DNA of 64,000 nucleotides from assembly GCF_001661345.1 (NCBI RefSeq), contig NW_017962919.1, positions 558,001-622,000 of the forward strand, in the 5' to 3' direction. Both the position numbers and the translations under genes were made by a program. The notes beneath the pieces are model-generated. The model was not told the origin of the DNA and ran no database searches. It saw only the letters and a list, made by a program, of their open reading frames with translations. Below, one piece after another: positions 10,900 to 21,010 of this stretch (the stretch's first letter is position 1; every line of letters starts with the position of its first letter). The stretch is from Ascoidea rubescens DSM 1968 (lineage: Eukaryota > Ascomycota > Saccharomycetes > Ascoideales > Ascoideaceae).

Positions 10900-13197
10900 A
10901 TGAATAGATCACACAACATGGCATTAACTGAAGTTACTATATCAGCAATTTTGACCTTTGTTTTGACTCGATTATACGATAGCAATTCCAATCAAAGGAG
11001 CACTAAATTGATTAGTGATAATTTGAAAAAGGAGTTGAGTAGGGATCTTGAGGTTAATAATAATAAATTCAGTGAGGAATTGGATGCTAAGCAAAAGATT
11101 ATTCTTGAGAAGAATTCCAAAATTATTAAATTGAGCACTGATTTAAAGACTTTGGAAGAGAATTTGAATAATTTGATCAAGGAGAACAATGAGTATAGAT
11201 TGAATTTAAAAGAGATTGAAGATAAAAATAAGAATAATGAGAGGAAGATTGTTGAAAACGAGAATAAGAATTCCGAGTCATTAAAGAGTTTACACGAGGA
11301 ATTGAATTTGAAGATTAGCGAAATTGAGAAATTGAACAAGATAATCAGTGAATTGAATTTGAATTTGGGTGATAAAGAAAAGAGTATTTCGTTGATTAAT
11401 AAAGAGTTGGGGTTGATTAAGGTTGAAGATGAAAAGAAATTAAAAGAGTTGAATACAATTAAAGAAGAAATTAAAAACAATGAACGATTCAGTGCTGAGA
11501 AATTTGGCAAATTGAACAGTGAGTTGTCAAGTAAAGTGAAGGAGATCAATGAGTTGAATAGTTCATTGAAGGAATTAAAGAATGAGAGTAGCTCGATAGA
11601 GAAAAAGTTGAAGGAAAAGAGTCAATTGGGAGAGGAAAGGCAATTGAAGATTGATGAATTGAATGAAAAGTTGAGCCAGGTTTCCAAGGAGAAGAGTGAG
11701 ATTGCAGAGAAATTGGGGGAGAAGAGTAAAGCCAATGAAGAGTTGGTTGGTAAATTAGAGGCTGTTCAAAAAGAAAATGCAAGTGAAAGAGAAGTTCAAT
11801 TGAGGAAACAAGAAGAAGAGCAAAAACAAAAGGGAGCTCAAATTGAGGAGTTGAACTTGAAGATAAAGGAGTACAATGAGATAAAATTGAAATTGGAAGA
11901 AGAGTTGAAGAAGATTAAGGAAGATAAGAAGCGAGATGAGATTTTGATTGAGAAACAACAAGGAGAGATTGAGGAGAGTAAGAAGAGACTTGAGTTGGAA
12001 TTGAAGAAATCTATTGGTGAATTAGACAAGATCCAGAAGGAGTTGAAGGAATCTAACGAGGAGAAAAGCGTTTTGAAGGAAAATATAAGTAAATTGAAGA
12101 AAGAGCTTGAAGATGAAAAATTGAAGGTTGAAGATAAAGACAAATGGAATAAAGAAAGCAGTTTAAAGGTTGAAGAGTTGGAGAAGAAGATTGGGGAATT
12201 TAGGGAAAAAACACAAGAAGCTGAGAAACAAATTAAGGAAGTTGGTGCTAAACTCGAGGCATCTGAATTAAAGACCAAAGATGCAGTTGGCAGAGCAGTT
12301 GTGTCGGAAAAGAAGGCATTGGAAGCTGAGAAGGCGGTTGAGAGTTATAAAGAACAAGTTAAGGAAGCACAAGAGTTGGCAGCAGCAGCGGAGTTAAAAG
12401 TGAAACAGGCAGAGGCTAAAGTTGAAGAAGCTCAGAGTTCTGAAAGTAAAGCTAAAGAAGCCGAGTTGAAGGCGGAGAATACGGTTAAAGAGATTGAAAC
12501 CCAAAACAAGGAAATTGGATTAAAAGCCGAGACACAAATTAAAGAAGCAGAGGGCAAGGTTAAGGAAATAGAAGGCAAGATCAAAGAAATTGAAAAAACA
12601 AGCGAGAAGAAAGTTAAGGAAGCGGAATCCAAGGCCAAAGAAGCGGAATCTAAAGCTGCAAATGAAGTCCAAGTAGCTGAAGATAAAGTAAAAGAGGCCG
12701 AGTTGAAAACAGAGGCACAAGCCAAAGAAACGGCATCTAAACTCAAGGAGGCCGAATTGAAAGTTAAAGAAGCTGAAGATAAACTCAAAGAAGCCGAAAG
12801 AAAAGCAGAAACAGAAGTTAAAGACGCAGCGGCCAAAGTCAGCAAAGCCGAAGCACAGGTGCAAGAAGCAGAGGCCAAAGCCAAAGAAACCGAAGGCAAA
12901 GCTCAAACGGAAAGCAAGGCTGCAGAAGCTAGAGTAGCAGAAGCAGCAGCCAAAGCCAAAGAAGCGGATAGCAAAGCCCGAGAAACGGCCGCTAAAGCTG
13001 AAACTGAGGTTAAAGAAGCACAGGCCAAAGTGGCAGAAGCAGAAACCAAGGTAAAAGCGGCAGAGGCCAAGGCCCAAGCAGCGGAAACCAAGGCCAAGGA
13101 AGCTGAAGCCAAAGCCAAAGCGGCGGAAGAGCGCGCCGACGCTGCTGCCACCGGTGCGCCTGTGGACCCAGCACCAGCCGCCGTTGCCGCCAACTAG
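10900..13197 (+). CDS. Coiled-coil protein with N-terminal hydrophobic anchor, unknown function
   Basis: This 765-residue protein is not one I recognise. The first ATG of the frame is at 10900; a second at 10918 (MALTEV) would remove six residues. Codons further upstream read through TTTTTG repeats and lack an ATG. A short hydrophobic stretch, TISAILTFVLTRLY, lies near the N-terminus and could anchor it in a membrane. The rest is an unbroken Lys/Glu/Leu coiled coil that grades into Ala-Lys-Glu repeats (KAKEAEAK type) and ends with a Pro/Ala tail. No catalytic motif is visible. Base composition climbs in G+C towards the 3' end, and I found no in-frame CTG although leucine is abundant (mostly TTG). 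It may be a tether or scaffold; that is inference from shape only. Confidence 0.82.
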   Translation: MNRSHNMALTEVTISAILTFVLTRLYDSNSNQRSTKLISDNLKKELSRDLEVNNNKFSEELDAKQKIILEKNSKIIKLSTDLKTLEENLNNLIKENNEYRLNLKEIEDKNKNNERKIVENENKNSESLKSLHEELNLKISEIEKLNKIISELNLNLGDKEKSISLINKELGLIKVEDEKKLKELNTIKEEIKNNERFSAEKFGKLNSELSSKVKEINELNSSLKELKNESSSIEKKLKEKSQLGEERQLKIDELNEKLSQVSKEKSEIAEKLGEKSKANEELVGKLEAVQKENASEREVQLRKQEEEQKQKGAQIEELNLKIKEYNEIKLKLEEELKKIKEDKKRDEILIEKQQGEIEESKKRLELELKKSIGELDKIQKELKESNEEKSVLKENISKLKKELEDEKLKVEDKDKWNKESSLKVEELEKKIGEFREKTQEAEKQIKEVGAKLEASELKTKDAVGRAVVSEKKALEAEKAVESYKEQVKEAQELAAAAELKVKQAEAKVEEAQSSESKAKEAELKAENTVKEIETQNKEIGLKAETQIKEAEGKVKEIEGKIKEIEKTSEKKVKEAESKAKEAESKAANEVQVAEDKVKEAELKTEAQAKETASKLKEAELKVKEAEDKLKEAERKAETEVKDAAAKVSKAEAQVQEAEAKAKETEGKAQTESKAAEARVAEAAAKAKEADSKARETAAKAETEVKEAQAKVAEAETKVKAAEAKAQAAETKAKEAEAKAKAAEERADAAATGAPVDPAPAAVAAN

Positions 13198-13773
13198 CGC
13201 CAGGTCTAGGCCTGGGCTTGGGACGCGTCGCAGCGACACGACATTTTTTGTAATTACTATTCGTCAACCGCTCCTGCCTGTGCCGGCACCGTTTAAGGAT
13301 TTGTTTAAGGATTTGTTCCAGGATTTGTTCCAGGATTGTTCACGCACCCTTGCATCTGCAGTCGCACCTCTGGCAGGGCCGTTGAGCGCGGTTTGGCAGC
13401 GTGTCAAGCAATTCAGATCTCAAACCGCTCGGGCAGCAGAGCGCCGGCCGGCTGGGTCTGAAGTGCGCTGAGTGTGAGGTGTGCTGCGTCTCGAAACGCA
13501 CTTCTGCACGCAGCACGCTCTGTGCGTCTCCTCCTCTCTGGCATATCTCGCCATATCTCGCTGTATCCCAGCCCTCCACCCTCTTTGCAGCTCCCACACA
13601 TTCACCTTGAGTACCTCGCCAGAAAATTTGACTCCCTGTTGCTTTTTTTCTCTTCTCGCTTCTGCATTTCTCCCATCTTAATCTTATTTTTCCATTCTAT
13701 CTATATTCTGTTCTCTATTTCATTCCCACCTTCTTGATTAATCCATCTTTCTTTCTCTTGTTCAACTATTGCC
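13198..13773. other. Intergenic, GC-rich then pyrimidine-rich leader
   Basis: The first part (to about 13600) is the most GC-rich DNA of this section. It contains 12-13-bp tandem copies of an AGGATTTGTT unit (about 13296-13340), a GCCGGCCGGC stretch at 13443-13452, and a 9-bp inverted repeat GTGCTGCGT/ACGCAGCAC (13481-13489 and 13508-13516). From 13620 to the next ATG the strand is C/T-rich, as in many yeast promoters. The short frames on both strands look like chance. Confidence 0.5.
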
Positions 13774-16700
13774 ATGTCACAACTCACTTCGTCTTCCTCC
13801 CACCCATCTCCCCGGGAAACCTCCCTCCAAAATGACCCTTTGCTCGAAATTGGCTCAAAGGTAATCATCGCCAACAACAAAATTGGCATCCTCAGATACA
13901 TTGGTCAAGTTGCCAACAAACCAGGCATTTTTGCTGGTGTAGAACTACTCAATTCTTTGGGCAAAAACAATGGTGATTTCCAAAATGTTTCCTACTTTAC
14001 TGTCTCAAAACCAAACACTGGTTTGTTTCTTTCTTATGAAAAATTAGTAGCTATCAACCACGCTTCAAATCCCACTTCATCACAATTAAATCGGCATGCT
14101 TCCTTGACCAGCGCTTCGACTAATACCAATACTAACCATAATTCCATCGCAAACTTATCAAGAGCACAATCTTCTTTAGCGCCAACAAGCGCTTCCACTT
14201 TAAGATCCTCAATCAAATCTTCAACCCATAACTCCATCCCAAATTCAATCTCAAAAAACCCCATTCTCTTCTCTCCTAAAAAGAAACCCTCCTTCTCTTC
14301 CACAAATCCAATTCCAAACACAATTCCAATTCCAATTCCAATTCCAATTCCAACTAATGACTCCCTCAAAAAACTAAGAGCCCAAACAAACTCCGAAAAT
14401 TCCTCAAGAATAAAATCAATCTCAAACTTGCAATCCTCTCCAAAGAGATCCTTATCCTTATCACACCAAATCAATAAAAACAACACCCAGTCCACTTCCA
14501 ATAGCAACAATATCCAATTCAAAAACTCTTTTTCAAATTTAAACCACTTTCAAAGAAACTCTTCCTCCTTAAAATACCAACCTCAGAAATCTCTCCTCTC
14601 CCACTCCTCCTCCTCTTCAAATGATACCGACATTGAAAACCAAATCAGAATCCTAACTTCCCAAAAACTAACTCTCGAACACGAAAAATTATCTCTATCC
14701 TCCCAATTATCAAACTATAAAATCCAACTAGACCTGAAAATAGATCAACTAAACGATCTCCAACTGCAACTACTAGAAATAAAACCAAAATTAGATACCG
14801 CAGAAATCGAAATAGCTCAAAGAGAGATCAAATTACAAAAGACAAAACAACAAGCTGAATTACAAAGAAATGAATTAAGAGATGCAATTGCGGCTCTAGA
14901 AGACCAAGCTTCAGAAAACGCCGAAATGTACAACAATGAACTAATCAGATTGAAAAATGAAATTGATCAAAATCACCAAACTATTAACCTACTAGAACAA
15001 AATGTCTACGATTTAAGAAAAAAATTAGACTTTCTACAATCGAATAATCAATCAAATAATCAATCAAATAATCAATCAAATAACCAGTCAAATAACCAGT
15101 CAAATAATACAAAAAAAGCTTCAAAATCAACAAGCACATCTGACTTCTCATCCTTTTCTCCAAATTTCGATCGCAATCTCTTAATCGAAGAACTCAAAAA
15201 TAAAGAAAATCTAATCAACGATTTGCAAATTCTCATTAAACAAAAAGAAGAAATCATAAAATCTTTCAACTCAGACTCTTCCTCAATCACCCCATCCCCT
15301 TCCCTAGACTCTATGATTAACCAAATACACACCCTAAGCATTGCCAACATGGACTCAAGCCTTAACCCAACTGAATCATTAGCTTCCTCAATCCTTGAAT
15401 CCGCCATTGCATCTGGCTCTCTAACTCAATCCACAAACAATTTTCAAAATAACCTTCAAAACGATCTTCAAAACGATTATCAAAACGATTATCAAAACAA
15501 TCTTCAAAACAATCTTCAAAACAGTCTTCAAAAGGATAGAATCATTGAACAAATGAAAAAGGATTTCGAAACTATTAGAAACAAAACCTCCCAATTATCC
15601 CACGAGATTATTCAAAAAGATCAAATAATCCAAAATCTTTCTGACAAAATAACTGACTTACAAAACGCAAAAGACTTAAATGATTCAATCAAAAAAAAGG
15701 AATTTGAAATTAAAAATTTGAAAAAAATAGATGAACAATCCTTAAAACATCAAAACAATCAACTAACTAAAATTAATAATGAATATAAACAAATGCTCGA
15801 TTCAAAAAATAAAGAAATTAATAACCTAAAACTCCTCCTAAATGATCTAGAATTAAAAAAGAAAAAACAGAACGATGCGAGTAATCTCTATCCTCAACAA
15901 AGTCAAGAAATTATTCAAGAAAAAAAAATCGCTCTCCCAAACTCAATCACCAATTCAATCCCCAACTCAAACAAACTATCTGCCACAAATAACCTCTCTG
16001 CTGCAACTGAAGAACAAATCAGTTCAGACTCGTGGAATTCTTCTCAAACTGACTTCAAATCTGCATTATCCACAGGTTTCTCTCAAACAACTGGAAACTC
16101 TGAAAGTTCTCAAACTTCCGGAATCTCTGAAGCTTCTGAAGCCTCTGAAGCCTCTGGCACCTCTGGAACTTCTAGAACCTCTAAAGTTTTCACAATTTCA
16201 AACGAACAAAAATCAAATTTAGAAGATAATACCCCCGATTTTCAAAAACTATTAGATGAAAAAAATAATGAACTACTAAATCTACAAGAAAAGTTAAAAA
16301 TTATTAATAATTTAAAACTGGAAATTGAAACTCTAAAATCTGAAAATCAATCCCTTAGCAATAAAAATAAAGAAATAAACCTATTAAGAAAAGAATTACA
16401 TCAATTGCAAAATGAAAGATCTTTGGCAGAATCAAAGGAAATTTCTTCTGAATCTCCTGCATTAAGAAGAAGATCAAATTCAAACCCTTCTCTAATTTCC
16501 TCCATATATTCTATTCGTCCTCCACTGACTCCATTACCAATTTTACCAGAAATTGCTGTTGGTTCTAATAAAATTTCAAAATTAGAGAAAAAATTGTCCT
16601 CAAAGGAAAAAGAAATAACAAAATTAATGAATGAAAACACTGTTTTACGTCAAAAAGATAACGAAATTAATGAATTGAAGCAGCAAATTGCTATGATCGA

Positions 16701-17967
16701 AAATCTTAACAAGCGTATCGAAAATCTTAAATCTGACAAAGACATCCTAACTAAACAACAGCGTGAGGTGCTCACCGAATTTGACGATCTTCGTTATCGG
16801 CATGTCGAGGTTGAAGGGTTACTTGTCAAAAAAGATAAAGAGATTGCTTCATTAAAGGATGAAGTTAATAAGTTAAGTAATATTAATTTAAATAATGATA
16901 AAATAAACAAAAAAAATGAAAAGTCCATTGAGAGCTTAAAGATTGAAAATAGAAAAATTGAAAATCAATTAAACATTATCAAAAAGCAAAATGCAGATTT
17001 GTTGCAAAAATTAGACACCTCTTCAAAAAAAATTGAAAAAATAAAATTTCTTAATAAAGAATTACAAGACTCTAAAGAAGAAAATCTTTTGGAAATAGAA
17101 TTGCTCAAAGAAGAAATCATTGATTTGAAAAATAATCAATTCGAAGGTCAAAATGAAATTTCAAATGAATCACCTTCTCCCTCTCCAGTTAAGCATAGAG
17201 ATGTATTTACTCCAACTGAAGATATTCATCATGAACTAAAACCTTTGCTGCCAGTTCTTCTCGCTAAAAAAAATAAAAATTCAAATGACTTGAAAATAAA
17301 CCCTTCAAAAGCTTCAGTATCTCCTCTATCTGAGACAGAAAAAATGAAAGGAGAGATTGAGGTCTTGAAAGATGAGTTATTAACAAGACCAACGATTGAA
17401 GAGTTTGAGGAAATACAAAATGAACTTGATTTAGTTGAGCAATTACGCAAGGAAGAAATGTGTCAAAAAGATAGAGAAATAGAAGTTTTAAAAAGTAGAT
17501 TACATGCCATGGAAAATAGACGTTCAAGAAATTCTAATCCAAATAGTCCCAAATCTCCTTCTTTTAACCGTAGATCTTTTTCAAATTCTTATACTCCACA
17601 AAGAGCTGACATTAGGTGCATTCCTCAATCGCCTCTATCACCTGCGGCAGTTATCATAGCCAGCCCTTTACCATCAAACACTCGAAGTATAAATGAATTC
17701 ACCACACCAGTTTCTAAACCCACTGTTGAAGAACCCGAAATTGATTTATCCAAACAAAGCAATTTAAATCCATTGAAAAATTTAAATGAAAACGGATTGC
17801 TAGATGAAGAAAAAACATCTTTTCCTGAGATAGTAGGCGGATTATTGCCAATTTATGTTCCAAAAACACCAAGTGACCCATCAGCAGGAAGAAAAAAATG
17901 GTGCGGATTTTGTGAAAAAGATGGACATGATAGTTTCGAATGTCCATATGAAAATGAACTATTTTAA
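13774..17967 (+). CDS. CAP-Gly microtubule plus-end protein (CLIP-170/Bik1/Tip1 type)
   Basis: This is a cytoplasmic microtubule plus-end tracking protein of 1397 residues. A CAP-Gly domain spans about residues 25-95: a glycine-containing IGILRYIG segment, then GVELL, then GKNNGD at 63-68 (canonical GKNDG), followed by YF and GLF. A Ser-rich basic linker follows, then more than 1000 residues of coiled coil interrupted by SNNQ and QNDLQNDY repeats. The C-terminus has a zinc knuckle, C1377, C1380, H1385 and C1390 (CX2CX4HX4C), and ends in ENELF. A terminal aromatic residue after a knuckle is a feature of Bik1/CLIP-170. It is about three times longer than S. cerevisiae Bik1 and closer to CLIP-170 in layout. 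The start is the first ATG after a C/T-rich leader. The microtubule role is family knowledge. Confidence 0.88.
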   Translation: MSQLTSSSSHPSPRETSLQNDPLLEIGSKVIIANNKIGILRYIGQVANKPGIFAGVELLNSLGKNNGDFQNVSYFTVSKPNTGLFLSYEKLVAINHASNPTSSQLNRHASLTSASTNTNTNHNSIANLSRAQSSLAPTSASTLRSSIKSSTHNSIPNSISKNPILFSPKKKPSFSSTNPIPNTIPIPIPIPIPTNDSLKKLRAQTNSENSSRIKSISNLQSSPKRSLSLSHQINKNNTQSTSNSNNIQFKNSFSNLNHFQRNSSSLKYQPQKSLLSHSSSSSNDTDIENQIRILTSQKLTLEHEKLSLSSQLSNYKIQLDLKIDQLNDLQLQLLEIKPKLDTAEIEIAQREIKLQKTKQQAELQRNELRDAIAALEDQASENAEMYNNELIRLKNEIDQNHQTINLLEQNVYDLRKKLDFLQSNNQSNNQSNNQSNNQSNNQSNNTKKASKSTSTSDFSSFSPNFDRNLLIEELKNKENLINDLQILIKQKEEIIKSFNSDSSSITPSPSLDSMINQIHTLSIANMDSSLNPTESLASSILESAIASGSLTQSTNNFQNNLQNDLQNDYQNDYQNNLQNNLQNSLQKDRIIEQMKKDFETIRNKTSQLSHEIIQKDQIIQNLSDKITDLQNAKDLNDSIKKKEFEIKNLKKIDEQSLKHQNNQLTKINNEYKQMLDSKNKEINNLKLLLNDLELKKKKQNDASNLYPQQSQEIIQEKKIALPNSITNSIPNSNKLSATNNLSAATEEQISSDSWNSSQTDFKSALSTGFSQTTGNSESSQTSGISEASEASEASGTSGTSRTSKVFTISNEQKSNLEDNTPDFQKLLDEKNNELLNLQEKLKIINNLKLEIETLKSENQSLSNKNKEINLLRKELHQLQNERSLAESKEISSESPALRRRSNSNPSLISSIYSIRPPLTPLPILPEIAVGSNKISKLEKKLSSKEKEITKLMNENTVLRQKDNEINELKQQIAMIENLNKRIENLKSDKDILTKQQREVLTEFDDLRYRHVEVEGLLVKKDKEIASLKDEVNKLSNINLNNDKINKKNEKSIESLKIENRKIENQLNIIKKQNADLLQKLDTSSKKIEKIKFLNKELQDSKEENLLEIELLKEEIIDLKNNQFEGQNEISNESPSPSPVKHRDVFTPTEDIHHELKPLLPVLLAKKNKNSNDLKINPSKASVSPLSETEKMKGEIEVLKDELLTRPTIEEFEEIQNELDLVEQLRKEEMCQKDREIEVLKSRLHAMENRRSRNSNPNSPKSPSFNRRSFSNSYTPQRADIRCIPQSPLSPAAVIIASPLPSNTRSINEFTTPVSKPTVEEPEIDLSKQSNLNPLKNLNENGLLDEEKTSFPEIVGGLLPIYVPKTPSDPSAGRKKWCGFCEKDGHDSFECPYENELF

Positions 17968-18422
17968 AGGTCTATAATTATAACCCAAAATAAGTTTTTT
18001 CTTAATTTTTTTTTCAAACAAATTTTGATATTATTATTTTATTTTTATTTTTTTTCTTGTATTAATTTTTTACTAACATTTTTAACTTTCAATATGTTTA
18101 CATTATTTGTCGTTGTTTTTTTTTAAAAAATCTTTTAGGTTTTTCATTTGCTTTTTTTGTTTCTCTTCAATCTCTAACCAATTTTTTTCTTTTTTTTTGT
18201 CTTTGTCATTTATTATGTTATGGAAAAAAAAATTGGTAAAGATTCTTTGTTATTCAAAGCATGTTCTAATATTTTTATAATTTTCAATTCAAAATACTAC
18301 CAGATTTCATTCATTTTTAACTTTAATTTCTAATTTTTAATTTTAATTTTAATTTTATTTCATTTTATTTCATTTTAATTTATATATAAATTATTATTAA
18401 TACCATAGAAATAAATAAATCA
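17968..18422. other. Convergent 3' intergenic region
   Basis: This AT-rich spacer of 455 bp lies between two convergent stop codons. It holds T-runs and TATATATAAA-like stretches (about 18380) suited to 3' end formation. I see no gene in it. Confidence 0.5.
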
Positions 18423-19733
18423 TTAATTTCCTTCTTGACCAAAATCTTTTGTAAACTGCTCCTGTTTGTGTAAATCAGCTGAATTAACAGTTGGTCTTGT
18501 CTTTTTTATAGCTTTTAAGAAGTCTTTAATTGTTAGAGGAGGTTCTAATAATTCATCACTTTCAATATCCATCCAGCTTTTCTCTATTGAATTTTTCTCG
18601 CCAGGGGAACAAGGAGTTAGTTTTTCAACTCCATCAACAGTTAAAGATTTAAAATGAGTTGAAGTTTGAATTTTTCTTATTGGTTCCATTAATGCATCTC
18701 TAACAGCAACTGCTATATCGGATCCTGAGTAACCGTCAGTTATTTTCCCTAACAATTTATAATCATTTTTAGTTAATTCACAGGGAGTATTACCGACGTT
18801 TAATTCAAACATTCTAACTCTTGCTTGCAAATCTGGTAAGGCAATGTATATTCTTCTTTCAAATCTTCTTCTTATAGCGGCGTCTAATTGCCAGGGTATA
18901 TTAGTTGCTCCTAGAACCAAAACACCAGTTGAATCATTACCAACCCCATTCATTTGAACCAATAATTCGGTTTTAATTCTTCTTGAGGCTTCAGATTCGC
19001 CTTCGCCTCTGGGTCCACAAAGAGCATCCACTTCATCAATAAAGATAATTGAGGGAGCATGTTCTCTGGCCATTTTAAATAGATTACGAACTAATTTTTC
19101 AGATTCACCCATCCATTTTGAGACTAAATCAGATGAAGACACCGAAAAAAAGGTGGAATTAGCTTCAGTTGCGACAGCTTTGGCCAAAAAGGACTTACCA
19201 GTACCTGGGGGACCATATAGTAATATACCAGAAGTCGGTTTTCTCTTTCCAGTAAATAACTGAGGAAATTTGACAGGCAAGATAACAGCTTCTTTCAAAG
19301 CTTCTTTAGCTTGCTCCAAACCTGCGACATCATCCCATTTCACGTTTGGTTTTTCGCTTAAAATTGAGGATTGTAGAGATTTTTTTAGTTTTTTATTTTC
19401 ATCATCATCGTCATCATTATTGTTATTACTATTATCACCGTCTCTTTTAATTGTTGAACCATTTGCTGAATCTGTATTTATTTGGTTTTCTTTATTTTTA
19501 TTGTTTTTGTCAAGATAAGCCTTTAATTTCTCTGCCCTTGTCAAATATTCAGTGATTTTCTGTTTAATGGTTTCCCTTGACTTTAAATTTTTCTCATATT
19601 TCATGGCCAACATGAGATAATCCAATCCATTATAATAGGCTTGATAAGCGTCAGCATAGTTATTTGATTCATCAAGCGATATGGCCTTTTCAATAAATTG
19701 GATTCCTTTCTCCAAGAATTCACCTGTAGACAT
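18423..19733 (-). CDS. VPS4: Vps4 AAA-ATPase (ESCRT-III disassembly)
   Basis: Vps4 hydrolyses ATP to dismantle ESCRT-III on endosomes, completing multivesicular body sorting. The 436 residues match the family length (437 in S. cerevisiae). The MIT domain occupies about residues 1-80 ([20 protein letters not shown]). An acidic Asn/Asp linker follows, then the AAA core: Walker A GPPGTGKS at 174-181, Walker [11 protein letters not shown] at 229-238 with catalytic E233, sensor GATN at 275-278, and arginine fingers R289 and R290. The Vps4-specific beta domain and C-terminal helix ([21 protein letters not shown]) are intact. ATG is at 19731-19733 and TAA at 18423. The DNA behind the start contains small inverted repeats, listed separately. 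Confidence 0.97.
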   Translation of the reverse strand: MSTGEFLEKGIQFIEKAISLDESNNYADAYQAYYNGLDYLMLAMKYEKNLKSRETIKQKITEYLTRAEKLKAYLDKNNKNKENQINTDSANGSTIKRDGDNSNNNNDDDDDENKKLKKSLQSSILSEKPNVKWDDVAGLEQAKEALKEAVILPVKFPQLFTGKRKPTSGILLYGPPGTGKSFLAKAVATEANSTFFSVSSSDLVSKWMGESEKLVRNLFKMAREHAPSIIFIDEVDALCGPRGEGESEASRRIKTELLVQMNGVGNDSTGVLVLGATNIPWQLDAAIRRRFERRIYIALPDLQARVRMFELNVGNTPCELTKNDYKLLGKITDGYSGSDIAVAVRDALMEPIRKIQTSTHFKSLTVDGVEKLTPCSPGEKNSIEKSWMDIESDELLEPPLTIKDFLKAIKKTRPTVNSADLHKQEQFTKDFGQEGN

Positions 19734-20176
19734 TTTTGAGTAAGAATAAATCTAGAATGAACAGAAAAGAATTAGTGATTAGCTATCAGGTATAAGTAAG
19801 AGAACTAAAAACTTTAAGATGAAGAAGTAAGGACCCTATTTTTGAAAATGTTGATTGTTTTCGCCTTTTGTTTTGGGTTCTAAAAGTAACTTATAGAAAT
19901 CGCTGTTTGTTGAAAACCAGCACCATCCGAATGGTCTCACGTCATCCCTGTGCTTGTGGAATCAGCAAGTAATGTTCCCGTGATACATTGGCTTTGTGCG
20001 GATCGCTTATTCCATCCGTACGTTATTTATACGTATCTCGGATACGGATAACTCTTACTATAAATAGTCCGACACATGTCGGTTCGCTTAAACGAAAAGA
20101 CGATAAGATATATCCTCTGTCTTTTTCTTCGACCATCGGGCTCGAATCACTTTTGGGCTTTCTTTGTCATCAATTA
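19734..20176. promoter_or_regulatory. VPS4 upstream region with clustered inverted repeats
   Basis: This is the 5' flank of VPS4. Between 20014 and 20096 three small dyads lie in a row: ATCCGTA/TACGGAT (20014-20020 and 20043-20049), CCGACA-CA-TGTCGG (20069-20082), and TTCG/CGAA (20083-20086 and 20093-20096). They may be binding sites for dimeric factors, or debris at the edge of the accessory segment that begins at 20177. I see no gene here. Confidence 0.4.
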
Positions 20177-20200
20177 CTAATGGTGCAATAAAAAGACTAT

Positions 20201-20732
20201 TTGTCCGGTTTTCAAAGCTGGATTGAGCTTTCCTTTAAATGTTTACTTGCCAGTAGCTATAAAAAAATTGCTGGGGATTCAACTGTAATAATTGACTTGA
20301 GAAATGACAAAAAAAATAAAGTAAAAGTTGGATTGGATAAAAGACTTGAAGAAAAATTAAGCTTACCGAAATTAAGTTTTACATTCGGATTTATATGAAA
20401 AAAATATAACCAAACTAAAGTTACTAAAAAAAACTAGAATTAACTTAAGATGTCTAAATTTGATTGAAATATTTTTACAAGATATCAATATATATGAATC
20501 ACATAACAATTTCGATAACAATACTCAAAAATTGAACTTTCTATTTGGAAACCAGAGAATAAGCTCAAATATTTATTTGATTTCAAATATCATTTCATTG
20601 AATCATAAAGATTTGCCGGATAACTTTATACACAGCTATTTAAACTTGAAATATCCAAAATTGATACAGTTAGCCGAAAGTTTTGATAAATTTCACATAT
20701 CATATAAATTTAAATTACCGATATTATTATAG
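20201..20732 (+). pseudogene. Unrecognised frame remnants inside the element
   Basis: Two open stretches in different frames (20201-20398 and 20460-20732) have ordinary amino-acid composition. The first lacks an ATG; the second begins at a non-ATG codon and ends FHISYKFKLPILL. They could be two parts of one frameshifted gene or simply AT-rich noise. No family is recognised. Confidence 0.25.
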
Positions 20733-21010
20733 ATGAACAAAAGTAATTCATCGCAATAAATAGCATACTAATATAGTGGTTCATTTACACAACTTTTGCA
20801 TCTCCACATTGAAAAAAAAATATTTTTTGATTAAAAAAATTTGTAATAGTTAATAAAAAACCCAAAAAATTTAAAAACTGAAAAAACAATATAGAGAAAT
20901 TAAACCGAAAGTTGATAAAAAAAATGAAAAGAGTCAAGAAATTACCAATTGACATTTAGAATGAATAGTTTACCACCTAAATACTTTGAACAATTACCAT
21001 ATTGATGATA

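Noticed and set aside
12432-13239. Minus-strand frames of 96-239 codons opposite the coiled-coil gene
   Set aside because: Repetitive Lys/Glu/Ala codons leave the opposite strand free of stops. The Phe/Leu/Ser-only composition has no independent protein character.
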